Assembly (NCBI RefSeq): GCF_014699135.1
Contig: NZ_JACOFT010000003.1
Coordinates: 310,001-374,000, forward strand
From: Cognatundibacterium aquatile
GTDB lineage: Bacteria; Pseudomonadota; Gammaproteobacteria; Burkholderiales; Burkholderiaceae_D
Reading direction: 5' to 3'
DNA: 64,000 nucleotides
Positions 17,007-24,250 of this stretch are shown here, in pieces. A program made the translations under genes and the position numbers. A model generated the notes under the pieces. The model worked only from the letters and a program-made list of their open reading frames with translations, did no database searches and was not told the origin of the DNA. Positions within the stretch are counted from its first letter, which is position 1; every line of letters starts with the position of its first letter.

Positions 17007-18287
17007 GTGCTGATTGCTATCCTGATTTTTTTGCTGACGCTGACCTTTGTCATCTGGCAGCCGCGTGGCCTGGGCATAGGCTGGAGCGCGGCTGGCGGCG
17101 CGTTGCTGGCCTTACTGGCCGGTGTGATTCAGTTATCGGATATTCCGCTGGTGTGGCATATCGTCTGGAATGCAACGGCCACATTTATCGCTGTCATCAT
17201 CATCAGCCTGTTGCTGGATAAAGCGGGCTTTTTTGAATGGGCGGCATTGCATGTGGCGCGCTGGGGCGGTGGCAGCGGCTGCAAATTATTCGTGTTGCTG
17301 TTGTTACTCGGGGCCGTGGTCGCCGCTTTGTTTGCGAATGATGGTGCGGCGCTGATCCTGACGCCGATAGTGATTGCGATGCTACTGGAACTACGGTTTT
17401 CACCGAAAGGCACGCTGGCCTTCGTGATGGCGGCGGGCTTCATCGCCGACACCGGCAGCCTGCCGCTGGTGGTATCGAATCTGGTCAACATTGTCTCGGC
17501 TGATTATTTCAAGCTGGGCTTTGCTGCCTATTCATCGGTGATGCTGCCGGTGAATCTGGTGTCGGTAGCTGCCACGATAGCGGTGTTGCTGCTGTTTTTC
17601 CGGCGCGACTTGCCCGCCGATTACGACGTGCAACAACTGCGCCAACCTACGCTGGCGATTCGTGACCGCGCCACATTCAATGCGGGCTGGTGGGTGCTGG
17701 GTTGGCTGTTGCTCGGCTTTTTCTGGCTGGATGGCATGGGTGTTCCCGTCAGTGTGGTCGCGGCAGCGGGGGCGGCGGTGTTGCTGGCCGTCGCCACGCG
17801 CGCCGGAGTGATCAACACCCGTGACGTCGTCAGAAATGCGCCGTGGCAGATCGTGATTTTTTCGCTGGGCATGTATCTGGTGGTGTACGGCTTGCGCAAT
17901 GCCGGGTTGACGAATCAACTCAGTGGCGTGCTCAATTATTTTGCCGAACATGGTGTCTGGGGCGCGGCGCTGGGCACAGGATTACTCAGCGCATTTCTGT
18001 CGTCGATTATGAACAATATGCCGACCGTGCTGATCGGCGCTTTGTCGATTGATGCCGCCGTGGCAAACAACGCGGTGCGTGAAGCCATGATTTATGCGAA
18101 CGTGATCGGCTGCGATCTCGGGCCAAAAATCACGCCTATCGGCAGCCTCGCCACATTGTTGTGGTTACACGTGCTGGCAAAAAAAAATATCACGATTTCC
18201 TGGGGCTATTATTTCAGGCTGGGTATCGTTCTGACCTTGCCGGTGCTGTTGCTGACACTGGCCGCGCTGGCGCTGCGTTTAAGCTGA
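17007..18287 (+). CDS. arsB: Arsenite efflux pump membrane subunit
   Basis: The 426-residue membrane protein has the ArsB length (429 in R773) and about twelve spans, with ArsB segments such as [47 protein letters not shown] and [12 protein letters not shown]. It exports As(III) and Sb(III), either alone using the proton gradient or energised by ArsA. The start is GTG 17007 with GGGGCG upstream; the overlapping ATG at 17002 is out of frame. It is followed after 30 bases by arsH. Confidence 0.94.
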   Translation: MLIAILIFLLTLTFVIWQPRGLGIGWSAAGGALLALLAGVIQLSDIPLVWHIVWNATATFIAVIIISLLLDKAGFFEWAALHVARWGGGSGCKLFVLLLLLGAVVAALFANDGAALILTPIVIAMLLELRFSPKGTLAFVMAAGFIADTGSLPLVVSNLVNIVSADYFKLGFAAYSSVMLPVNLVSVAATIAVLLLFFRRDLPADYDVQQLRQPTLAIRDRATFNAGWWVLGWLLLGFFWLDGMGVPVSVVAAAGAAVLLAVATRAGVINTRDVVRNAPWQIVIFSLGMYLVVYGLRNAGLTNQLSGVLNYFAEHGVWGAALGTGLLSAFLSSIMNNMPTVLIGALSIDAAVANNAVREAMIYANVIGCDLGPKITPIGSLATLLWLHVLAKKNITISWGYYFRLGIVLTLPVLLLTLAALALRLS

Positions 18288-18317
18288 CACCGGTGCTATC
18301 AACTAAAGGAGTTACGC

Positions 18318-19061
18318 ATGACTGATGTGGCAGGAAAATTCGTCACTGTATCAGACCAAGAAATGCCGAACTTAAAGGCGGAACACATGGATATTCCTGA
18401 TGCCGCGAAACTCGCACCGGTGGCGGGTTTTGAGCATCCGCCACGGATACTGCTGATGTATGGCTCGCTGCGCGAGCGCTCATTCAGTCGCTTGCTGGTC
18501 GAGGAAGCGGCGCGCCTGCTGCAACACATGGGCGCGGAAGTCAGAATTTTTAATCCGCATGATTTGCCTATGGTTGGCAGTGTGCCGGAAACACATCCCA
18601 AGGTGGTGGAATTGCGCGAGAGCTGTTTGTGGTCGGAAGGTCAGGTCTGGTGCAGCCCTGAACGTCATGGCGCGATCACGGCGGTGCTGAAAAATCAGAT
18701 CGACTGGATTCCTCTCGAACAAGGCGCGATACGTCCCAGCCAGGGGCGTACACTGGCAGTGATGCAGGTGTGTGGCGGCTCGCAATCGTTTAATACCGTC
18801 AACACGCTACGCCTGTTGGGACGCTGGATGCGCATGTTCACGATACCGAATCAGTCATCGGTGCCGAAAGCCTATGAAGAATTTGATGAGGCCGGACGCA
18901 TGAAACCATCGCCGTATTACGACCGGCTGGTGGATGTGATGGAGGAATTATTTAAGTTCACCTTGCTGTTGCGTGGTCGCAGCGATTATCTGACCAGCCG
19001 TTACAGTGAACGCAAACAGGATGCACTGAACGCCGCCAACAAGATCATCGCCAAAGCCTGA
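18318..19061 (+). CDS. arsH: ArsH NADPH-dependent FMN reductase
   Basis: The 247-residue flavoprotein shows the ArsH pattern [40 protein letters not shown] and [17 protein letters not shown]. ArsH oxidises trivalent organoarsenicals such as methylarsenite. A strong AAGGAG precedes ATG 18318. It lies between the pump gene and the ATPase gene. Confidence 0.94.
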   Translation: MTDVAGKFVTVSDQEMPNLKAEHMDIPDAAKLAPVAGFEHPPRILLMYGSLRERSFSRLLVEEAARLLQHMGAEVRIFNPHDLPMVGSVPETHPKVVELRESCLWSEGQVWCSPERHGAITAVLKNQIDWIPLEQGAIRPSQGRTLAVMQVCGGSQSFNTVNTLRLLGRWMRMFTIPNQSSVPKAYEEFDEAGRMKPSPYYDRLVDVMEELFKFTLLLRGRSDYLTSRYSERKQDALNAANKIIAKA

Positions 19062-19124
19062 TTCGTGCTTAACTGAGTCGTTGCCGGGTGACAGCCTTAA
19101 ACCGTTTTTATAAAAGGAATGAAT

Positions 19125-20894
19125 ATGCTTTTTCTGGACAATACGCCGAAATTTTTATTCTTCACCGGTAAAGGCGGCGTCGGCAAAACCTCGGTCGCTT
19201 GCGCCACTGCCGTCTGGCTTGCCGATCAGGGACGACGCGTATTGCTGGTCAGCACCGACCCGGCATCGAATGTCGGTCAGGTATTCGGCATCCGTATCGG
19301 TAACAGCATCAAAGCGGTGGAGTCGGTTGCCAATCTGTTTGCACTGGAAATTGATCCGCAAGCGGCTGCACAACTGTACCGCGACCGCATCGTCACACCT
19401 GCGCGCGGCACCCTGCCCGAGGTGGTGATCAAAGCGATGGAGGAACAATTATCCGGTGCCTGCACCACAGAAATCGCCGCATTTGATGAGTTCACCGGGC
19501 TGCTGACTAATCCGCAGATGCTGCACGATTACGATCACATCATTTTTGATACCGCGCCAACCGGGCACACAATACGCATGTTGCAACTGCCCGGTGCCTG
19601 GTCGGGCTTTCTGGAAGAGGGTAAAGGCGATGCCTCTTGCCTCGGGCCGCTGGCAGGTCTGGGCAAGCAGCGTGAAAAATACCATGAAGCCGTGCAGACC
19701 TTAGCCGACCCCGCACGTACCCGCATGGTGCTGGTGGCACGTGCCCAGCATTCCAGCCTGAAGGAAGCCGCCCGCACACATGACGAGCTGGCTGCCATCG
19801 GCTTTCATCAACAATATCTGATCATCAATGGCGTGTTGCCGGAAGCAGAAACACTACACGATGCGCTGGCGCGCGCCGTCTGGAAACGCGAGCAGGCGGC
19901 ATTGGCTGCTATGCCCGAGGTATTACGCGGCTTGCCGACCGATCATATTCCGTTGCGGGCATTCAATCTGGTCGGGCTTGATTCCTTGCGCCATTTGCTG
20001 ACGGCGTCTACCGCAGTGAATGTCGCTGATTCATCCGCAGCGCAGGCATTGCCTGCTCTGACTGATGCGCCATCGCTGGCGACGCTGGTCGATGGGCTGG
20101 CAGGCAGCGGGCATGGCCTGATCATGACGATGGGCAAAGGCGGCGTCGGTAAAACCACAGTTGCTGCGGCGATCGCCATCGCCCTCGCGCAACGCGGCTT
20201 TCCGGTTCATCTGACGACCTCTGACCCTGCTGCGCATCTGCTTGAAACACTGGAAGGCAACTTGCTGAATCTGAGCGTCAGCCGGATTGACCCTGTTGCT
20301 GAAACCTTGCGCTATCGTCAGGAAGTGATGGCGAGCAAAGGCAAGCATCTTGATGCACAGGGAAAAGCCTTGCTGGAAGAAGATTTGCGCTCACCATGCA
20401 CCGAAGAGATCGCTGTGTTCCAGGCATTCTCACGCGTCATCCGCGAAGCCGGGAAAAAGTTCGTGGTGATGGATACCGCACCGACCGGGCATACCTTATT
20501 ACTGCTCGATACCACCGGGGCCTATCATCGCGAAATTGAGCGGCAGATGGCGCATACCGGCGTACATTACACAACACCGATGATGCAATTGCAGGACCCG
20601 CAACAAACGAAAATCGTGATCGTGACACTGGCAGAAACCACACCAGTGCTGGAAGCCGCTGGCCTGCAAAATGACTTACGCCGCGCCGGTATTGAGCCGT
20701 GGGCATGGGTCATCAACAACAGCCTGGCGATGGCGCAGCCGCAATCGCGCTTGTTGCAGCAAAGGGCAAAAAATGAATTGCAACAAATCCGCCTGGTCGC
20801 AGATCAACACAGTCAGCGTTGGGCCATCATTCCTTTGCAGGCAGAAGAGCCGGTCGGCATCGACAAACTGACAAAGCTGTTGAATGCAAAGTGA
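19125..20894 (+). CDS. arsA: ArsA arsenite-activated pump ATPase
   Basis: This duplicated P-loop ATPase has two GKGGVGKT motifs, one near the N-terminus and one past the middle, and a DTAPTGHT signature in each half. From ATG 19125 the first two metal-site cysteines fall at C113 and C172, the R773 ArsA numbers, and a third lies in RSPCTEEIAVF. The upstream in-frame ATG 19119 abuts AAGGA, so ATG 19125, six bases after it, is preferred. ArsA energises ArsB. The usual partner chaperone ArsD is not encoded in the operon. Confidence 0.94.
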   Translation: MLFLDNTPKFLFFTGKGGVGKTSVACATAVWLADQGRRVLLVSTDPASNVGQVFGIRIGNSIKAVESVANLFALEIDPQAAAQLYRDRIVTPARGTLPEVVIKAMEEQLSGACTTEIAAFDEFTGLLTNPQMLHDYDHIIFDTAPTGHTIRMLQLPGAWSGFLEEGKGDASCLGPLAGLGKQREKYHEAVQTLADPARTRMVLVARAQHSSLKEAARTHDELAAIGFHQQYLIINGVLPEAETLHDALARAVWKREQAALAAMPEVLRGLPTDHIPLRAFNLVGLDSLRHLLTASTAVNVADSSAAQALPALTDAPSLATLVDGLAGSGHGLIMTMGKGGVGKTTVAAAIAIALAQRGFPVHLTTSDPAAHLLETLEGNLLNLSVSRIDPVAETLRYRQEVMASKGKHLDAQGKALLEEDLRSPCTEEIAVFQAFSRVIREAGKKFVVMDTAPTGHTLLLLDTTGAYHREIERQMAHTGVHYTTPMMQLQDPQQTKIVIVTLAETTPVLEAAGLQNDLRRAGIEPWAWVINNSLAMAQPQSRLLQQRAKNELQQIRLVADQHSQRWAIIPLQAEEPVGIDKLTKLLNAK

Positions 20895-20970
20895 TGTATT
20901 TCTGACGCTGAATAAAAAATCCCCGACGTCGCTGCCGGGGATTTTTTTTTCATTAAAACCGGGATTACTC
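20887..20970 (+). repeat. Junction repeat, copy 1 (arsA end plus terminator)
   Basis: This block starts in the last codons of arsA (GCAAAGTGATGTATTTCT) and runs through the terminator to CCGGGATTACT. It matches 22382-22469 with only scattered differences. After this point the sequence changes to the 3' end of the esterase gene and shows no receptor homology. Confidence 0.85.
20915..20951. terminator. Bidirectional terminator after arsA
   Basis: The hairpin TCCCCG...CGGGGA (20921-20942) is flanked by A-rich and T-rich runs, so it can stop both arsA (plus) and the esterase gene (minus). The same sequence block recurs at 22409-22447 and 24139-24178. Confidence 0.9.
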
Positions 20971-20997
20971 GTTGCATCAGAAAAAGTAATTCTGGTT

Positions 20998-22209
20998 TTA
21001 TTTTTTTAACCAAAGCGCAACTGCTTGTTTGAACGTCTGGAAATTGACTTCATTACCGTGTCCATAAGGGAAAGTCCATATCTCCGCTTTCCCTCCTTCT
21101 TTGATAATCGCCTTGTACACATCCACTGCCGACTCCTGAATCGGAGGTTCAAAATATCCAGCGCTCAAAAAAAACTTTGGCCCAATCGGATATTGATACG
21201 CCAAATGTCCAGACATGGGAGGGGACATCGCGATAACTTGAGAAAACAAGTCTGGGTGTCGTACGGCCATTGCTATCGCCCAATCGGCACCGCTCGAAAA
21301 TCCGCTGATTGACCTCATCGCACTAGATTTTTCACAGCTAAATTCTTTCTCAATGAATGGTATGACATCTTCAAGAAAAAACCTTTCGTGGTTCTCAAAA
21401 GATTGTCTGTTTCCACGTTGTTTTTCTGGCGCGGGTACATACTCCTCATAGCGGCACCAAGGTTTACCGGACTTGGCTCCACCACAATTGTCGATTCCAA
21501 CCGTAATAAAAGGAGCTATCTGATCTGTACTGATTTCTCTTCCTAACAAATTCCCGAATTGAGCTGATCCATCCCCGATATACACGACTGGGTAAGAGTG
21601 TTCTGGATTATAGGACGGGGGAAGCCATACTCTGACTACTCTCACGGCATTAAGAAACTTGCTCTCAATAGGAAATTCTTTGAACTGTGAGCCTGGAATT
21701 AAATTTGAGGAGTAGTCGGCTTTTGGTGCGTCCGCACCGCGAATATCGACGGGGATTTTTTTTGTTTCGCCGATCGCATTTCGAATTTCGAATCTTACTT
21801 TCGCGACAGCTTGTGCAAGCTCAGGTACATGCAAGCGGATTTGCCAAAGATCCTTTGCAACCATTGGAACCTCGACACCTGGCTCCAGATTGACTCTGAC
21901 TGATGAGGCCTGGCCTTTAAAAGAGAGAGTCAGATTGTTGCCTTCAATTCGTGCTTTGGCACCATCAGAAATTTCCTCTGTCGCTGCTTCTGAATTGGAA
22001 AGCTGGCAGATTCTTCTTTCAAATACCTTGTCGGCGGAACATTTTGGAAGTTCTAATGTTGGCTGACCGGTCATCGCAAATGCGGAAGATGTGCTGAATA
22101 TAAATACGATCAGAGCAAGGCCGAATAAGATTTGAATAGAACTTAGCGATGGAGAGCATTCTCTCGTAATGCGAGCTTGTGATGATGGATGAATAAAATT
22201 GAATTTCAT
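20998..22209 (-). CDS. Exported esterase of the Fes/EstD (PF00756) type
   Basis: This 403-residue alpha/beta hydrolase has a membrane-inserting signal near residues 26-46 (ending SSAFA), an N-terminal beta domain, then VRVWLPPSYNPEHSYPVVYI and the nucleophile motif GFSSGA. A late histidine lies in PYGHGNE. The fold is shared by enterochelin esterase and S-formylglutathione hydrolase relatives; the substrate is unknown. Base composition is visibly more AT-rich than in arsA and the downstream receptor, and two copies of a shared junction repeat flank the gene. Both suggest acquisition by recombination. Translation start is uncertain because no ribosome site is clear. Confidence 0.75.
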   Translation of the reverse strand: MKFNFIHPSSQARITRECSPSLSSIQILFGLALIVFIFSTSSAFAMTGQPTLELPKCSADKVFERRICQLSNSEAATEEISDGAKARIEGNNLTLSFKGQASSVRVNLEPGVEVPMVAKDLWQIRLHVPELAQAVAKVRFEIRNAIGETKKIPVDIRGADAPKADYSSNLIPGSQFKEFPIESKFLNAVRVVRVWLPPSYNPEHSYPVVYIGDGSAQFGNLLGREISTDQIAPFITVGIDNCGGAKSGKPWCRYEEYVPAPEKQRGNRQSFENHERFFLEDVIPFIEKEFSCEKSSAMRSISGFSSGADWAIAMAVRHPDLFSQVIAMSPPMSGHLAYQYPIGPKFFLSAGYFEPPIQESAVDVYKAIIKEGGKAEIWTFPYGHGNEVNFQTFKQAVALWLKK

Positions 22210-22381
22210 AATGCAACCAAGTTTTGACGTGATTTTAGCAATTCATTAATATGCCGTATTTTCAGGAAAAATCAGATGTTTTATTAAAAAATAAAATCAC
22301 GTGTTCTTCTGAACATGGCTTCTTATGCCCGAATATTGCCATCTTCAGTCGATAAGTGTTGTGCTTGTCAGAGCGTTGGTC

Positions 22382-22520
22382 GCAAAGCGATGTATTTCTT
22401 ACGCTGAATAAAAAAATCCCTGACATCGCTGCCGGGGATTTTTTTGTCAGTACAACCGGGATTACTTAAACTTGTAATTCGCCAGCAAGGTGAAAGAGCG
22501 GCCGCGTGGATCGGTTACGC
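22382..22520. pseudogene. Relic junction: arsA tail, terminator and TonB-receptor 3' end
   Basis: The left part matches the arsA 3' end and its terminator (20887-20970). The right part, on the minus strand, still encodes VTDPRGRSFTLLANYKFK and a stop, which is the last 18 residues of the intact receptor at 24193-27033 with one change. Homology stops near 22520. The simplest reading is that this is the ancestral arsA-receptor border, left behind when flanking material was inserted on both sides. Confidence 0.8.
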
Positions 22521-22707
22521 TTGCTTGCAGGAGGTTACAGCACGAACGGAATTGTGGATCAGCGAAACAAGAAGCAATTCCCACCCGATTCACTCAACGG
22601 CATGACACCGTTGAATATCGATTATTTCATTAATCTCAAAACGCTAATAACACTTGGCAATGATTGGGGGAGGTTTACAGCACGCTTACACATAGGTTGA
22701 AATTTGT
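22521..22707. other. Non-coding spacer with a 16-bp direct repeat
   Basis: No gene is visible here. The motif GGAGGTTACAGCACG (22531-22545) recurs as GGAGGTTTACAGCACG at about 22668-22683. A small hairpin CAACGG-N7-CCGTTG lies near 22597. Nothing else is supported. Confidence 0.4.
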
Positions 22708-23046
22708 TTAAATAAATTCTTTTGTAAGAACGTAGTAAATAATTAAGCCATAACTCGAGAGCAAAAGTATTATTCCAAAGCGTCGTTTTTTCCTATTTCT
22801 TAGTAAACTAAACCCAAATATTAAGGGAATACAAAAAAACATCATTTTTGGAAAAACGTCGGTAAAAACCAAAAGGTATGCCAACCCAGTTAACTCGCTA
22901 GAACTTTGATTTGCCCACCTATATCCAGCATACAACGTAACAAAAAAGGCGCTAAGCAGAGATAAAAAAATTGCTAACCAAACTATGCCTGAATTCTTAT
23001 TTTTTTCAGAGTCATTATCCGATAACGCTTTTTTTGTGTTGTTCAA
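22708..23046 (-). CDS. AT-rich small membrane protein, unknown function
   Basis: The 112-residue frame has three hydrophobic segments (IVWLAIFLSLLSAFFVTLYA, a central VFPKMMFFCIPLIFGFSLL and FGIILLLSSYGLIIYYVL) after a charged N-terminus. It starts with TTG at 23046, supported by AAGGAG six bases upstream. Composition is much more AT-rich than the surroundings, which suggests transfer. No family is recognised. Confidence 0.65.
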   Translation of the reverse strand: MNNTKKALSDNDSEKNKNSGIVWLAIFLSLLSAFFVTLYAGYRWANQSSSELTGLAYLLVFTDVFPKMMFFCIPLIFGFSLLRNRKKRRFGIILLLSSYGLIIYYVLTKEFI

Positions 23047-23305
23047 TTTTTACTCCTTGAATAGCAACCTCAATATTGAGTTTGTTTGGCAAGCGTCGCA
23101 TGCGTACCCCGTAGAGTGCGTCATACGCACCATTTTTCTCATTCAAACAGCACACGTCCTATTCTCACGCCATACGAACTGAAATCTCGCCACGAGGCGC
23201 ATAGTGATTGCTTGTCTTAAACAGGTGGCAACTAACGTCAACCGACGAGCACAAGCACAAGCTAATGAATCGTTCTGTGTGTGTAAGCCTCTGCGCTTGC
23301 TTGCC

Positions 23306-23899
23306 TCAAATGGGTGTCAGTGCACGATCCAGCAAGGTTTTGAGTGGTTCTAAGCGACAATGATAGGCTTCAATGTTGGCCTCGACCCATTCAATCCGTC
23401 CAATCGGCTCCCAGCGTAACGCATAGCCGGCATTAATGCTGATAGTCTCAAACAGCAAACGCTGGGCGCGTCCATTGCCATCGCGGAATGGGTGAATCAC
23501 ATTGAGTTCGCCGTAGTAGTGAGCCAAACGGGCAAGGAATTGTTCGCGCGGCAAATCGATCAGATGGCCTTCTTGCGCCAGAAGCCCAAAGAGCTTATTC
23601 GCTTCAGGTTCTATCCTGCTGACGTTGGCGAATCGGGTACTACCTTTGCTGATGTCAACGGTACGTAATTCTCCGGCCCAGTCGTAGATATCTTGAAATA
23701 TATGGAAGTGGATTGCGCGCAGAGCCGACATAGAAATATCGTCGAAGTCGGGCACAAACTGTTCAATGCGCGCCTGAGTGTGCTCGATTTCAGCCGCTTC
23801 CAGGCTATCGGCGTCTTTTAAGCCGAGCTTATTGATTAAGACAGCGGAGTTGGGATAGCAGTATTGCTTATCCTGACCCGTTCCGTACTTATCGGACAT
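23306..23899 (-). CDS. fic: Fic-domain AMP-transferase toxin
   Basis: The 197-residue protein has the full Fic active loop HPFRDGNGRAQR, preceded by the flap region GSTRFANVSRIEPEANKLF. Fic enzymes transfer AMP from ATP to target proteins, often DNA gyrase or topoisomerase IV in class I toxins. No inhibitory SxxxE(G/N) motif is seen within the toxin. It is present instead in the overlapping upstream gene, which defines a class I arrangement. The start overlaps the antitoxin stop by 11 bases, implying coupled translation. Confidence 0.92.
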   Translation of the reverse strand: MSDKYGTGQDKQYCYPNSAVLINKLGLKDADSLEAAEIEHTQARIEQFVPDFDDISMSALRAIHFHIFQDIYDWAGELRTVDISKGSTRFANVSRIEPEANKLFGLLAQEGHLIDLPREQFLARLAHYYGELNVIHPFRDGNGRAQRLLFETISINAGYALRWEPIGRIEWVEANIEAYHCRLEPLKTLLDRALTPI

Positions 23900-24044
23900 G
23901 CTTGGCTTTGAGCTCCACTGGTTTTGCCGTCGACTTATTGGTCTTGACTGGGCGTGGCTCCAGCCCTTCCAGGCGCAAGCTGGCGCGGTAGTTTTCGGTG
24001 CGCAGCTTCAGGAATGCCTGGCGCTTCATTTCAGTTGTCAGCAT
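23889..24044 (-). CDS. yhfG: YhfG-type Fic antitoxin, 51 residues
   Basis: The frame begins MLTTEMKRQAFLKLRTENYR and continues ASLRLEGLEP. It aligns by eye with E. coli YhfG ([20 protein letters not shown]). It contains the class I inhibitory motif SxxxEG (S22, E26, G27), whose glutamate blocks productive ATP binding in the Fic partner. GGAG lies eight bases before ATG 24044. The last codons overlap the fic start. Together the two genes form a toxin-antitoxin pair inside the mosaic zone. Confidence 0.85.
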   Translation of the reverse strand: MLTTEMKRQAFLKLRTENYRASLRLEGLEPRPVKTNKSTAKPVELKAKHVR

Positions 24045-24124
24045 CGTGATACTCCACATGATAAATGAGACTGTGATCTACATTGTAACGCATCTCACTT
24101 GCTCTCCAGCTTACTGTGATGTTC

Positions 24125-24250
24125 ATTCTGACTCTGAATAAAAAAAATCCCCGACATCACTGCCGGGGATTTTTTTGTCAGTACAACCGGAATTACTTGA
24201 ACTTGTAATTCGCCAGCAAGGTGAAGGAGCGGCCGCGTGGGTCGGCGACG
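24125..24250. repeat. Junction repeat, copy 3 (terminator plus receptor 3' end)
   Basis: The terminator TCCCCG...CGGGGA (about 24149-24170) and the last codons of the intact TonB receptor match the relic at 22400-22520 almost base for base. Left of about 24125 the sequence departs from the relic and belongs to the Fic module. The hairpin ends the receptor transcript on the minus strand. Confidence 0.85.

Noticed and set aside
24051..24058. ATACTCC motif resembling a family A end
   Set aside because: It stands alone, without the second end or the inner stem, and lies in the antitoxin leader.
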